Shown piece after piece: positions 16,622 to 25,712 of a DNA stretch of 64,000 nt. The notes beneath the pieces are model-generated. The model saw only the letters and a program-made list of their open reading frames with translations. It was not told where the DNA came from and ran no database searches. Made by a program: the position numbers and the translations under genes. Positions within the stretch are counted from its first letter, which is position 1; each line of letters starts with the position of its first letter. Source of the DNA: Actinomycetota bacterium (GTDB taxonomy: Bacteria > Actinomycetota > Thermoleophilia > Solirubrobacterales > 70-9); NCBI GenBank assembly GCA_018268675.1, contig JAFDWB010000093.1, forward strand, positions 1 to 64,000. The letters run 5' to 3'.

Positions 16622-17275
16622 ATGGCCAAAGACGTACGGGTGAAACGAAGCCCTGGGAAAGCAACCAGGCCACTGGCGAAGTCGGCCGCCACGCGCCGCC
16701 GGGTACTCGGCGCCGCTGCCAAAGTCCTGATGGACCGCGGCTACGCTGCGACCCGGCTCGGCGACATCGCCGACTACGCCGACCTGCAGGCTGGAAGCCT
16801 CTACTACTACTTCGATTCTAAGGAGGAACTGGTCGAGGAGGTACTGCGTTACGGGGTCCAGTTCACCCACGCCCACGTCCGCACCGCGGTCGAGCAACTG
16901 CCCGAGGATGCAACGGCCGGCGACCGGTTGCGCGCCGCGGTCGACGCTCACCTCGAGTCGATGCTCGAACTCGGCGACCTCGCCCCAGCCCACGTCCGCA
17001 CGTTCAACCAGATCCCACCGGAGATGCAGGACCGACTGCGCACCGCCCGGCGTGCCTTCGGCAAATTCTGGGCCGAACTGGTCGAGGGCGCGATCGACGC
17101 GGGCGAAGTACGTTCCGACCTCGATCCCTACATCATCCGCCTCTTCATCGTCAACTCGATCGAACGGGTGGCCGAATGGCACCTGCGCCAGAAGCGCTCC
17201 GCCGAGGAGCTCGCGCAGATCATGCGGACGATGATCTTCGAAGGGGCCGGGATCGGCGCCGGCTGGTCACGCTGA
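16622..17275 (+). CDS. TetR/AcrR family transcriptional regulator
   Basis: 217-aa regulator with an N-terminal helix-turn-helix (residues about 20-65; RRRVLGAAAKVLMDRGYAA, then TRLGDIADYADLQAGSLYYY, FDSKEELVEEV) and an all-helical ligand-binding C-terminal domain. Start set at the ATG 16622 because a TATACT -10 lies just upstream; an in-frame start 19 codons earlier would lie ahead of that promoter. Divergent from the iron-ADH/SnoaL/enoyl-CoA-hydratase operon, which it most likely represses, perhaps released by an acyl-CoA. The palindrome at 16510-16525 is the candidate operator. Confidence 0.88.
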   Translation: MAKDVRVKRSPGKATRPLAKSAATRRRVLGAAAKVLMDRGYAATRLGDIADYADLQAGSLYYYFDSKEELVEEVLRYGVQFTHAHVRTAVEQLPEDATAGDRLRAAVDAHLESMLELGDLAPAHVRTFNQIPPEMQDRLRTARRAFGKFWAELVEGAIDAGEVRSDLDPYIIRLFIVNSIERVAEWHLRQKRSAEELAQIMRTMIFEGAGIGAGWSR

Positions 17276-17351
17276 ACCATTTCAGGACCCGCACTTCGGC
17301 GTTTTCGGGATCCTCGATTTTCTAATATTTATTTGGTAATTTGCAGGCACG

Positions 17352-18281
17352 TTGGCTGCCAGGGATGGGATCAGGGTCGGGCTCGGCCTGACCGGGCTGG
17401 ACGGCCTGGTCGAGCGGGCGCGGGAGCTCGAGGCGGCGGACTTCGACTTCCTCTCCTGCGGCGAGCACGTCTTCTTCCACGGTCCGACCCCAAATGCCCT
17501 CGTCGCCCTGGCCGCTGCCGCCGGCGCGACCACCCGGATCAGATTGCTCAGCGCGATCACCATCCTGCCGCTCTACCCTCCCCCCCTTGCGGCGAAGATG
17601 GCGTCCGTCCTCGACGTCGTCTCGGGCGGACGTTTCGACTTCGGGATAGGCGTCGGAGGCGAGATCGAGAAGGAGTTCTCGGCGATCGGGGTCCCCGTCC
17701 GGGAGCGCGGTCGCCGCACTGACGAGGCGCTCGAAGTCGTCGCCAAGCTCTTCTCTCCCGGCGAGCACTCCTTCGCGGGCGAGTTCACGAGCTTCGACGG
17801 GTGCCGCCTGCAACCACCACCCGCCCAGGCCGGCGGCCCACCGATCTGGGTCGCCGGGCGCAGCGAGGCGGCGATGCGCCGCGCCGGTCGCTTCGGCTCG
17901 GTCTGGATGCCCTATATGTACACGCCGGAGAAACTTGCGACGAGCCTGGCGGTCGTGCGCGAGGAGGCGGAGCGCAACGGACGCGACCCGGCCGCCGTCC
18001 GCGGCGCAATCTTTGCCTTCGTCTGCATCGACGAGGACGGCGACGCGGCCCGCGCCGCCGCGGTCGAGGCGGTGGGCCACAACTACCGGCAGGACTTCAG
18101 CCGACTCGGCCACTACCTTGTCGCGGGGACGCCGCGCGAGTGCGCGGCCCGGATCGGCGAATACACAGATGCCGGCGCCGAGGCCGTCCAGCTGCAGCTC
18201 GGCTGCGCGCCCGACGCTGAGCAAGGCGTCTACGAGGCGCTCCGCGACGAACTGCTGCCGCTGTTGCGCGGAACGGCCTAG
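17352..18281 (+). CDS. LLM-class flavin/F420-dependent oxidoreductase
   Basis: 309-aa luciferase-like TIM-barrel protein. Family features: VGLGLTGLDGLVERARELEA, CGEHVFF, RLLSAITILPLYPPPLAAKM, VSGGRFDFGIGVGGE and GGPPIWVAGRSEAAMRRAGR. The single-chain F420-type layout lacks the RutA-specific insertions, so it may use F420 or FMN. The start is a TTG at 17352 with a weak SD; an AT-rich stretch (TCTAATATTTATTTG, 17321-17335) just upstream is the likely promoter. It stands alone, converging on the acyl-CoA dehydrogenase gene. Confidence 0.8.
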   Translation: MAARDGIRVGLGLTGLDGLVERARELEAADFDFLSCGEHVFFHGPTPNALVALAAAAGATTRIRLLSAITILPLYPPPLAAKMASVLDVVSGGRFDFGIGVGGEIEKEFSAIGVPVRERGRRTDEALEVVAKLFSPGEHSFAGEFTSFDGCRLQPPPAQAGGPPIWVAGRSEAAMRRAGRFGSVWMPYMYTPEKLATSLAVVREEAERNGRDPAAVRGAIFAFVCIDEDGDAARAAAVEAVGHNYRQDFSRLGHYLVAGTPRECAARIGEYTDAGAEAVQLQLGCAPDAEQGVYEALRDELLPLLRGTA

Positions 18282-18339
18282 GGGAGCGGCGGCGATCAGG
18301 CGATGGTGCTCGTTACCGGAGGTTTCGGGCGGCCCGCGG

Positions 18340-19500
18340 TCAGTAGCTCCGCGGCAGGCCGAGCACGTGCTGGCCGACGAACGCCTGGACCAGGTTGTTG
18401 TTGATCGGCGCCGTCTTGTAGAGACGCGTCTCGCGGAACTTGCGCTCGATGTCGTACTCGGCGGCGAAGCCGAAGCCGCCGTGGGTGTCGATCGCCGCGT
18501 TGGCCGCCTGCCAAGAGGCTTCCGAGGCGAGGAACTTCGCCATGTTCGCCTCGGCGCCGGCATTCGCCCCCGATTCGTAGAGCGAGGCGGCCTTCCAGCG
18601 CATCAGGTCGGCCGCCTCGACCGCCATGTGCGCCTGGGCGAGCGGGAACTGGACGCCCTGATTGGAGCCGATCGGCCGCCCGAAGACTTCGCGTTCGCTC
18701 GCGTAGGCGACCGCGCGGTCGATGAAGAAGCGGCCGTCGCCGATGCACTCGGCGGCGATCAGGATCCGCTCCGCGTTCATGCCGCTGAGGATGTGACGGA
18801 ACCCCTTCCCGACCTCGCCGACGAGAGCGTCCTCGGGCAGCTCGAGGCCATCGAAGAAGACTTCGGTGGTGGCGTGGTTCATCATCGTCGCGATCGGTTT
18901 GATCGTCAGCTGCGCGCCGCGGTCGCGCATGTCGACGATGAAGACCGAGAGGCCGTCGGTCTTCTTCTCGACCTCCTCCAGCGGCGTCGTCCGCGCCAGT
19001 AGGATCATCAGGTCGGAGTGTTCGGCACGCGAGGTCCAGATCTTCTGGCCGTCGACCACCCAGCCACCACCGTCGCGGTGCCGCGCCCTGGTGCGGATCT
19101 GGGTCGTGTCGGAGCCGGCGTCGGGCTCGGTCACCGCGAACGCCTGCAGGCGCAGCTCGCCCGCCGCGATCCGGGGCAGGAACTCGGCTTTCTGGGCGTC
19201 GGAGCCGTGCCGCAGGACCGTCCCCATCACGTACATCTGGGCGTGGCAGGCGCCGCCGTTGCAGCCGCTCGCGCAGATCTCCTCCATGATCACGCTGGCC
19301 GCGCCGATCTGCAGACCGGCGCCGCCGTACTCCTCCGGGATCAGCGCCGCCAGCCAGCCGTGCGAAGTCAGCGCGGCGACGAACTCGGTCGGATACCGGT
19401 CCGGCTCCAGCGCCCGCCAGTACTCGCCGGGGAAATCGCCACAGAGGGTGCGGACCGCCTCGCGGACGGCCTTGAGCTCGTCGGGTTGGCTGAAGTCCAC
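18340..19500 (-). CDS. Acyl-CoA dehydrogenase
   Basis: 386-aa FAD-dependent dehydrogenase. Conserved blocks: EYGGAGL, FAVTEPDAGSDTTQIRTRA, GQKIWTSRAEHSDLMILLAR, VFGRPIGSNQGVQF and IDTHGGFGFAAEYDIER. The usual C-terminal catalytic-Glu motif (YEGT-type) is replaced by YKTAPINNN followed by QHVLGLPRSY, a known subfamily variant whose catalytic base lies elsewhere. Start: GTG at 19500, two bases after the stop of the MaoC gene. Together the pair would make and then hydrate an enoyl-CoA. Confidence 0.88.
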   Translation of the reverse strand: MDFSQPDELKAVREAVRTLCGDFPGEYWRALEPDRYPTEFVAALTSHGWLAALIPEEYGGAGLQIGAASVIMEEICASGCNGGACHAQMYVMGTVLRHGSDAQKAEFLPRIAAGELRLQAFAVTEPDAGSDTTQIRTRARHRDGGGWVVDGQKIWTSRAEHSDLMILLARTTPLEEVEKKTDGLSVFIVDMRDRGAQLTIKPIATMMNHATTEVFFDGLELPEDALVGEVGKGFRHILSGMNAERILIAAECIGDGRFFIDRAVAYASEREVFGRPIGSNQGVQFPLAQAHMAVEAADLMRWKAASLYESGANAGAEANMAKFLASEASWQAANAAIDTHGGFGFAAEYDIERKFRETRLYKTAPINNNLVQAFVGQHVLGLPRSY

Positions 19501-19502
19501 GC

Positions 19503-20039
19503 TCAGACCCTCCAGTCCTCGGACGGTTGCGGAAAGCCGTCGGCCGCCTGCGGCGCGCCCTCGCGGTAGCACATGAACGAACGCTTGAACTCGATCACGG
19601 TCTCACCGCGCTGGTTGATGCCGCGTGTCCGGATCGAGACGATTCCGACCTCCTGGTTGGAACGCGACTCCCGCAGGTCGAGCACCTCCGACTCGGCCCA
19701 GAGCGTGTCGCCGACGAAGACCGGCGCGGGAAGTTCGATGTCGGTCCAGGAGAGGTTGGCGGTGCCGTTCTCGCTCGTGTCCGGGACCGAGAGACCGGTG
19801 ACCAAGGCGACCGTCAGGCAGCTGTTGACGAGCATCCGGCGAAAACGGGTGCGGGCGGCGAACTCGGCGTTGAAATGGACCTGGTTGGTGTTCATCGTCA
19901 GCGCCGTAAACCAGACGTTGTCGGTCTCGGAGATCGTCCGGCCGATCCGGCTGCGGTAGACGTCGCCTACCTCGAAGTCCTCGAAGAAGCGCCCGCGCCA
20001 CTGCTTCGGGGCCCGGGCCGCCATCGCCTCGGTGTCCAT
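19503..20039 (-). CDS. MaoC family dehydratase
   Basis: 178-aa hot-dog-fold hydratase. The region TISETDNVWFTALTMNTNQ followed by VHFN carries the hydratase Asp/Asn/His pattern (H55). Rest typical of MaoC-like enoyl-CoA hydratases or mesaconyl-CoA-type enzymes. Start ATG 20039 with SD GAGGTAG; an open frame extends far upstream but has no coding character. First gene of a two-gene operon with the acyl-CoA dehydrogenase. Confidence 0.87.
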   Translation of the reverse strand: MDTEAMAARAPKQWRGRFFEDFEVGDVYRSRIGRTISETDNVWFTALTMNTNQVHFNAEFAARTRFRRMLVNSCLTVALVTGLSVPDTSENGTANLSWTDIELPAPVFVGDTLWAESEVLDLRESRSNQEVGIVSIRTRGINQRGETVIEFKRSFMCYREGAPQAADGFPQPSEDWRV

Positions 20040-20104
20040 TCTGTCTACCTCTTTCTTATCGCGGTTAGGTCGTGGAAGCAGCCGTATATCCACTATTGGA
20101 AGGC

Positions 20105-20110
20105 ATTCTA
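20105..20110 (-). promoter_or_regulatory. -10 box of the MaoC/acyl-CoA dehydrogenase operon
   Basis: TAGAAT on the minus strand in the 162-bp divergent gap with the LLM gene at 20202; the leader to the MaoC ATG would be about 60 nt. The gap is AT-rich and also has GATATTCT and TTAGAAG boxes that could serve the plus-strand gene. Confidence 0.4.
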
Positions 20111-20201
20111 TGACTTTGAATAAGGATGCAGAAATAGCGATATTCTGTTGGTTGTTAGAAGTTTGCGAAACCCGTGCCGAGGCCTGGGAAACGGAGGAGA
20201 G

Positions 20202-21338
20202 ATGACCAGCAAGACCGCGCCCGTCGGGGCCCGCCGCCTGATCGAGGAGGAGGGCAACAAGCTGAAGCTCGGGCTCTTCGGGCTGAACTGCAAGAACGGT
20301 CTCAACCTGACCATGGCCGAGACCAGATACGTGCCGACCTGGGAGCACACCCTGGCGGTCTCCCAGCGCGCCGACGATATGGGGCTCGAGATCCTCGTCC
20401 CGATCGCCCGCTGGCGCGGCTTCGAAGGCGCCAGCGATCCATTCGGCGAATCGTTCGAGACGATGACCTGGGCCGCCGGGATCGCCTCGAAGACCCGCGA
20501 CATCGTCCCGGTCGGGACCCTCCACGTGCCGCTTATGCACCCCGTGTTCGCCGCCAAACAGTGCGCCACGCTGGACCATCTGTCCGGCGGCCGTTTCGCC
20601 TTCAACGCGGTGATGGGCTGGGTCAGCGGCGACTTCGAGATGTTCGGCCAGGAGCTGCGCGAGCACGACGAGCGCTACCGCTACGGCGCCGAGTGGATGG
20701 ACGTCGTCCGCCGGATCTGGACCGAACCCGAGCCCTTCGACTTCGACGGTCAGTACTTCCAGCTGCGCAACGTCCGTGGCAAGCCCCATCCGCTGCAGGA
20801 TCCGTATCCGCTGATCCTTAACGCCGGCAACTCGAGCGCCGGAATGAACTTCGCCGCCCAGGAGGCCGATTTCAACTTCGCGATCGTCGAGACACTCGAG
20901 TCGGGCCGCGAATACGTGGAGAAGGCGAAGGCCAAAGCGCGCGAGTACGGACGCGACCTGCACCTCCTCGGCAACGCCTCGGTGATCTGCCGCGACAGCG
21001 AGGACGAGGCGATGGCGATCGTCGAGGAGATGCGCAGCAAGGGCGACCGCGAGGCCACCCGCAACTCGCTCGAGGAGTTCGGCATCAACAGCGACTCGCT
21101 GAGCGAGGAGTACTTCGAATTCGAGGACAACTGGATGATCAGCATGGGCTCCCGCCAGCTCTACGGCACGCCCGAGAAGATCGCCGAATCTCTCGCCGAG
21201 CTCTCCGAGATCGGTCTCGACGGGGTGATGCTTGCGTCACTCGACTACTACGACGAGCTCGGCGTCTTCAACGATCGCGTGATGCCGCTGTTGGTCGAAA
21301 TGGGGCTGCGTAACGAGGTCAAGGAGATCGCCCACTAG
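20202..21338 (+). CDS. RutA/SfnG-like LLM-class flavin-dependent monooxygenase
   Basis: 378-aa close paralogue of the monooxygenase at 6401-7540: KLKLGLFGLNCKNGLNLT, VPIARWRGFEG, SFETMTWAAGIAS, HLSGGRFAFNAVMGW, REHDERYRYGAEWM and NAGNSSAGM. Start: ATG 20202 with SD GGAGGAG, preferred to an upstream in-frame ATG. Expected to be a reduced-FMN-dependent oxygenase that needs a flavin reductase. It is divergent from the MaoC/dehydrogenase operon and converges on the double-VOC gene. Confidence 0.87.
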   Translation: MTSKTAPVGARRLIEEEGNKLKLGLFGLNCKNGLNLTMAETRYVPTWEHTLAVSQRADDMGLEILVPIARWRGFEGASDPFGESFETMTWAAGIASKTRDIVPVGTLHVPLMHPVFAAKQCATLDHLSGGRFAFNAVMGWVSGDFEMFGQELREHDERYRYGAEWMDVVRRIWTEPEPFDFDGQYFQLRNVRGKPHPLQDPYPLILNAGNSSAGMNFAAQEADFNFAIVETLESGREYVEKAKAKAREYGRDLHLLGNASVICRDSEDEAMAIVEEMRSKGDREATRNSLEEFGINSDSLSEEYFEFEDNWMISMGSRQLYGTPEKIAESLAELSEIGLDGVMLASLDYYDELGVFNDRVMPLLVEMGLRNEVKEIAH

Positions 21339-21365
21339 TCGGTCGAGCCCGGTGGCAGGCGCCGG

Positions 21366-22385
21366 TCAGGCCGATCTCGGGGGGACGCGCGGGGGTGGCC
21401 AGGGGGCCGGCGGCGGGAAGCGGGTGCGAGCGACGAACCCATACTCGGCCTCGAACTCGCGCGGCACCAGCATCAGCTCGGTGAGAACACCTTCGCCGTC
21501 GACCAGGTAGGCCTCGGTGTTGGGACGGTCGGGGGGTGCCAGGTTCGGCTCGATCCCGGCCGCCGCGGCCCGAGCGACGATCGCGTCGAACTGGGCGCGG
21601 TCGGTGGCCAGAAAGCCGGAGTTCATGAAGCCCTGGTCGCTCAACCGGTGGCCCGCAGGGCGCGGTCGCGGCGCCGGGTCCTCGTACTGGACCAGCTCGA
21701 CGTAGCTGTCCCCGGCCCGGAGGACGGCGGTGCGGCGGTGTGCTCCGTCGAGGCCCCAGAGCGCCTCCGACTCGGGCGCGTGGAGCTGGATGTCGTCCTC
21801 GGGGCGCAGGCCGAGCACACCGACGTAGAAGTCGAGCGCCGCGTCGAGGTCGGCGACCGACGCGGCCGCGTAGACGACCGCGGGCATCAGGGTGTTCTGG
21901 CGCGAGCGGACGCCGCCCGGGAAACCCGGCCCCTCCTCCATCAGCTCGAGGAAGATCCCGGTGCCGGGATCGCGGACGCAGATCCGCCGCCCCCCGGGGA
22001 GATCCAGCGGCGTCGCCGTGAACGGCTCGACCCCGAGCCGGCGCAGCCGCGCCAGGGCGTCGTCGAGGTCGGGCAGCGCGATCCCCCAGCGGACCCAGCC
22101 GAGGTCGCTGGGCCGCCAGTCCTCGGGTAGCGGGCGCTGGGCGGGCTGCACGTGGTTGAACAGCTCCAACTGGACACGGGCCTGACGGCCGACCATCCAC
22201 CAGAGGGTGCAGGTGGCGTCGTCGCCGAGTTCCTGGATCCGCCCCAGGTAGCTGCCCCAGAAGATGTGGGCGCCCGCGTCGGCGAAGCCGAACGCCTCGA
22301 CATAGAGACGGACCGTCGAGGCGATGTCGGCGGTGCAGAGGCCGAGCTGGGCAAGCGCGGGCTCGGGCGCCGTCGACGCGCTCAC
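21366..22385 (-). CDS. Double VOC (glyoxalase/dioxygenase-fold) protein
   Basis: 339-aa protein with two VOC domains (about residues 8-145 and 165-320). The halves show LGLCTADIASTVRLYVEAFG and AASVADLDAALDFYVGVLG as starts, with glutamates near strand ends (LELMEE, LTELML). The two-domain architecture is that of extradiol-type dioxygenases and related lyases, but a complete His/His/Glu triad is not obvious, so the activity is open. The GTG start overlaps the stop of the CoA ligase (GTGA), so it is co-translated with it. Confidence 0.78.
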   Translation of the reverse strand: MSASTAPEPALAQLGLCTADIASTVRLYVEAFGFADAGAHIFWGSYLGRIQELGDDATCTLWWMVGRQARVQLELFNHVQPAQRPLPEDWRPSDLGWVRWGIALPDLDDALARLRRLGVEPFTATPLDLPGGRRICVRDPGTGIFLELMEEGPGFPGGVRSRQNTLMPAVVYAAASVADLDAALDFYVGVLGLRPEDDIQLHAPESEALWGLDGAHRRTAVLRAGDSYVELVQYEDPAPRPRPAGHRLSDQGFMNSGFLATDRAQFDAIVARAAAAGIEPNLAPPDRPNTEAYLVDGEGVLTELMLVPREFEAEYGFVARTRFPPPAPWPPPRVPPRSA

Positions 22386-23959
22386 ACGCGCCGGGCCCGG
22401 TCGGCCCAAAGCTCTTCGCGGATCTGGACCTTGAGGATCTTGCCGACGCCACTCTTCGGCAGCTCCTCGACGAACTCAACCCGCTTCGGGACCTTGAACC
22501 CGCCGATCGAGTTGCGGCAGTGGGCGATCACCGCCTCGGCATCGAGCTCGGCACCCGGTTCCGGCGCGATCACCGCGGTGATCACCTCCCCCCAGCGCTC
22601 GTCCGGGGCGCCGACGACCGCCACTTCGCGTACCCCGGCGAGGGTCGAGATCGCGTTCTCGACCTCGCGCGGGTAGACGTTGAAGCCGCCGGTGATGATC
22701 ATGTCCTTGCGCCGGTCGAGGATGAACAGGAACCCCTGCTCGTCGATATAGCCGACGTCGCCGGTGCGGACGTAGCCGTCCTCGAAGACCTCGGCCGTCG
22801 CCTCTGGCTGGCGCCAGTAGCCGGGCGCCACCTGTTCGCCGCCGACCTTGATCTCACCTTGTTCGCCGGGACCGAGCTCGACCCCCTCGGGATCGATCAC
22901 CTTGACGTCGACGTAGTGCGCCGGTCGGCCGGCCGAAGCGAGCCGGGAAAGGCCGCCGGAGTGGATCTCGTCGACGTGGTCCTCGGGACGCAGGACGGTG
23001 ATCGGCAGGGGCGACTCGCTGGCCCCGTAGAACTGGGTCATCACGTCACCGAAGAATTCGCGCGCCCGCGCCGCCCGGTCCGGCTGGATCGCCGAGCCCG
23101 CGTAGGGGATCATCCGCACCGCGCCGACCGCGCCCCCCGGCTCGCCGCGGCGGCCGAGCTCCTCGACCACCATCGTGATCATCGTCGGGACCAGCGGCAG
23201 CACGGTCACCTCCCCGGCCTCGGCGATCGCGATCACTTCGCCGACCTCGAAACTCGGCTTCAACACGTTGAGGCCGCCGACCGCGTTGTTGTTGATGTGG
23301 ATCGTGCCGCTGAAATGACTGATCGGCGCCGTGTGCAGGGCAACGTCGTCGGAGCGGAATTCGACCTCGTGGAGGCCGTTCCGAACCATCGCCCCGACCG
23401 AGCGCTGCGAGGCCAGCACGCCCTTCGGCAGGCCGGTCGACCCCGACGTGTACATGACCCAGGCGGTCGAGTCGGGGGGCGGGACGGGCAGCTCCGCATC
23501 CTCCCCCGCGGCGACGAACTCGGCAAACGGCGCGTGGCCGGCGGCGAGGTCGGTTTCGTCGCCGACAACGAGGATCTCCTTCACCTGCGGTGGGATCCAA
23601 TCAGCGCCGTTGTCGGCCAGCCACTCGGAGTCGACGATCACCAGCGAGGGATCGATGTCGGCGGCGATCTGGGCGACCTCGGCGGCGTGCAGGCGCGGCA
23701 GGACGCCGACCCGGGTGTACCCGCCGAGCGCCAGGCCATGGTCGGCGACCACCCACTCACAACTGTTCGGGGCGATCATCACGACCCTGGCATCGGCCGG
23801 GACCGACGCCGCCCGCAGCGCGTTGGCGAACTTGCGGGCTTCGCTGCCCAGCTCGGCGAAGGTCAGCCCGACTCGGTCGTCCCTGATGGCCGCTCGCTCG
23901 GGAAAGTCGCGGTGCATGCGAGCGTAGATCTCGGCGATCGGTACGGCTGCATCCGGCAT
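22382..23959 (-). CDS. Acyl-CoA ligase (AMP-binding)
   Basis: 525-aa ANL ligase: P-loop MYTSGSTGLPKG near 169-180, GASESP motif, YVRTGDVGYIDEQGF, LDRRKDMIITGGFNVYPREVE and the A10 motif GVGKILKVQIR with the catalytic lysine present. Long/medium-chain FadD-like. ATG start with SD GAGGAGGG. First gene of a two-gene operon with the double VOC protein at 21366, suggesting that the ligase activates the acid formed or used by that enzyme. Confidence 0.88.
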   Translation of the reverse strand: MPDAAVPIAEIYARMHRDFPERAAIRDDRVGLTFAELGSEARKFANALRAASVPADARVVMIAPNSCEWVVADHGLALGGYTRVGVLPRLHAAEVAQIAADIDPSLVIVDSEWLADNGADWIPPQVKEILVVGDETDLAAGHAPFAEFVAAGEDAELPVPPPDSTAWVMYTSGSTGLPKGVLASQRSVGAMVRNGLHEVEFRSDDVALHTAPISHFSGTIHINNNAVGGLNVLKPSFEVGEVIAIAEAGEVTVLPLVPTMITMVVEELGRRGEPGGAVGAVRMIPYAGSAIQPDRAARAREFFGDVMTQFYGASESPLPITVLRPEDHVDEIHSGGLSRLASAGRPAHYVDVKVIDPEGVELGPGEQGEIKVGGEQVAPGYWRQPEATAEVFEDGYVRTGDVGYIDEQGFLFILDRRKDMIITGGFNVYPREVENAISTLAGVREVAVVGAPDERWGEVITAVIAPEPGAELDAEAVIAHCRNSIGGFKVPKRVEFVEELPKSGVGKILKVQIREELWADRARRV

Positions 23960-24249
23960 TCAGACCCTCCTCTGAGATCGTTCCCTATGGTCGTCGTCGA
24001 GGCGGCCCAAAGGCCCCGACGAGCTCAGATAATAATCTAATTTTAGTTTGAAGAAGATCGAAGGCCATCCACTCCCCGCGCACCGCCCGAGTACTCCTCA
24101 TCACCGACGTCACCTTCGGACCGATTCAGACCGGTGCCCCGGGGTCGCCCACAGCGGCTCGATCGCGACCGCCCTCGACGACACGATCGGCACTTTGCTG
24201 CTCGACCGCCTCGAGATCCCGGTCTCTGCCAGTAAGATCGAAACTCGGT
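23960..24249. other. Intergenic region without recognisable gene
   Basis: Divergent gap between the ligase (minus) and LLM (plus) genes. It holds an AT-rich patch with CTAA-TT-TTAG (24034-24043), likely promoter/operator sequence for the minus-strand ligase. The rest is high-GC with short open frames on both strands, none of which resembles a known protein. Confidence 0.5.
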
Positions 24250-24255
24250 TAGATT
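24250..24255 (+). promoter_or_regulatory. -10 box of the LLM-VOC-LLM-SDR operon
   Basis: TAGATT immediately before an in-frame ATG at 24256. Because transcription would start after that ATG, the box supports the downstream ATG at 24298 (with SD GAGGAG) as the true start. Confidence 0.45.
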
Positions 24256-24297
24256 ATGGCGGACCGAGTCGCCGTGGACGAAGAGGAGACGAGATCG

Positions 24298-25275
24298 ATG
24301 GCGAAAGCTAAATTCGGCATGTACCTGCCGCAGAAGGACTTCGCCGCGGCGCGTGAGGTGGCGCTCGTCTCGGAGCGCCAAGGCTTCTACTCGGTCTCGA
24401 TCAACGATCACTTCGTCACCCAGATCGGGCCCCCCGAGACACCGCAGCTCGAGTGCTTCTCGACCCTGGCCGCGATCGCCGCGGTCACCAGTCAGATCCG
24501 CGTCGTCCCGGCCGTCGCCTCGGCGTCCTACCGGACCCCGGCGATGCTGGCGAAGATCACGGCGACGATCGACCACCTAAGCGGCGGGCGTCTGGTGCTC
24601 GGCCTCGGCGCCGGCTGGCAGCGCTCCGAGTACGAAGCCCACGGCTACTCCTTCCCGCCCGCCAAGGTGCGTATCGAGCAGCTCGCAGAGACGATCCAGA
24701 TCCTCAAGGCGATGTGGACCGAAGACTCACCGAGCTTCTCCGGCCAGTACTTCTCGATCGACGGCGCAAACAGCTACCCGCGACCGGTCCAGCAGCCGCA
24801 CATCCCGCTGATGCTCGGCGGCTCGAGCGAGCGGATGCTGCGGATCGCCGCCGCCGAGGCCGACATCGTCAACCTGATCCCGCCGACGTCGGGCGGCAAA
24901 GACTTCCTCAAGGACCGTACGGCAATCGAGGAGTTCACCGCCGAGACGCTGATCGAGAAGATCGCCCTTCTCCGGCGCCTGACCGAGGAAGCGGGGCGCG
25001 AGCCAGGGGCGGTCGAGGTCGGCGGCCTGGCGATGACCCGGGTCACCGAAGACGCCGACGACCCGGGACTGCGCAAACTGAGCGAGCGGCTCGGCGTCCC
25101 CGACCTCGACCGCGCACGGCGCTCGCCGACCGTCCTGCTCGGCACCCCCGACCAGGTGACCGAGGAGCTGCGATACCGGATCGAGGAGCTGGGGGTGACC
25201 TACCTGATCATCGTCCCGACCTCGAAGGAGACGGTCGACTTGTTCGCCGAGCACGTGATGCCCGAATTCAGCTGA
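24298..25275 (+). CDS. LLM-class F420-dependent oxidoreductase
   Basis: 325-aa single-domain luciferase-like protein: AKFGMYLPQKDF, SINDHFVTQ, IRVVPAVASASYRTPAMLAK, LSGGRLVLGLGAGWQRSEYEAHG, PLMLGGSSERMLRIAA and VLLGTPDQVTEEL. This pattern is typical of actinobacterial F420-dependent LLMs. Start ATG 24298 with SD GAGGAG; an ATG 14 codons upstream is excluded by the promoter position. First gene of a plus-strand operon: LLM, VOC, LimB-like LLM and SDR, then a ligase. Confidence 0.86.
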   Translation: MAKAKFGMYLPQKDFAAAREVALVSERQGFYSVSINDHFVTQIGPPETPQLECFSTLAAIAAVTSQIRVVPAVASASYRTPAMLAKITATIDHLSGGRLVLGLGAGWQRSEYEAHGYSFPPAKVRIEQLAETIQILKAMWTEDSPSFSGQYFSIDGANSYPRPVQQPHIPLMLGGSSERMLRIAAAEADIVNLIPPTSGGKDFLKDRTAIEEFTAETLIEKIALLRRLTEEAGREPGAVEVGGLAMTRVTEDADDPGLRKLSERLGVPDLDRARRSPTVLLGTPDQVTEELRYRIEELGVTYLIIVPTSKETVDLFAEHVMPEFS

Positions 25276-25288
25276 GAGGAACGAAACC

Positions 25289-25702
25289 ATGATCAAGAGC
25301 ATGAGCCACATCGGAGTCGTGGTCGAGGACCTCGACCAGGCCACCGCGGAGTGGTGCGAGCGGTACGGGCTCGTCAATCTCGGCGGCGAAGTCGTCGAGG
25401 TCGAGGGGGTCCGCAACGCCTTCCTGTCGGCGGGCCCCAGCCGTGAGGAAGCGGCCTGCATCGAGCTGATCGAGCCGCTCGACAAGTCCGACATGTCGAA
25501 CGCGATCGCCCGCTTCCTGGCTAACAAAGGCGAGGGTCTCTACCACGTCGCCTTCTTCGTCGACGACCCGACCGCCGACGGCGAGAAGCTGCGCGAACAC
25601 GGAGTTGTCGTGATCGACCGTGAGGCCCACGCCGAGGGCGAGCGTGCGCGCGCGGTGATCCACCCGAAGTCGGCCAACGGTTTGATGCTGGAGCTGCTCT
25701 GA
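25289..25702 (+). CDS. VOC protein, methylmalonyl-CoA-epimerase-like
   Basis: 137-aa single VOC domain. The metal ligands of the epimerase type are visible: H7 (SHIGVVV), E59 (CIELIEP), H86 (YHVAFFV) and E135 (LMLELL), at the spacing seen in methylmalonyl-CoA epimerases. It could epimerise or isomerise an acyl-CoA or act as a lyase on a ring-cleavage product. SD GAGAGGA precedes the ATG. It lies between two LLM genes in the same operon, only 13 and 10 nt from them. Confidence 0.83.
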   Translation: MIKSMSHIGVVVEDLDQATAEWCERYGLVNLGGEVVEVEGVRNAFLSAGPSREEAACIELIEPLDKSDMSNAIARFLANKGEGLYHVAFFVDDPTADGEKLREHGVVVIDREAHAEGERARAVIHPKSANGLMLELL

Positions 25703-25712
25703 AGGCTTCCCG

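Noticed and set aside
19503-20963. Possible 486-aa fusion of a long upstream segment with the MaoC domain
   Set aside because: Only the last 178 residues look like protein; the upstream part is the antisense of the LLM gene at 20202 plus the AT-rich promoter gap, and a good SD precedes the internal ATG.
24048-24311. 87-aa plus-strand frame in the 23960-24297 gap
   Set aside because: No family resemblance, no SD, and it crosses the -10 box and start of the LLM gene; kept only as unexplained intergenic sequence.
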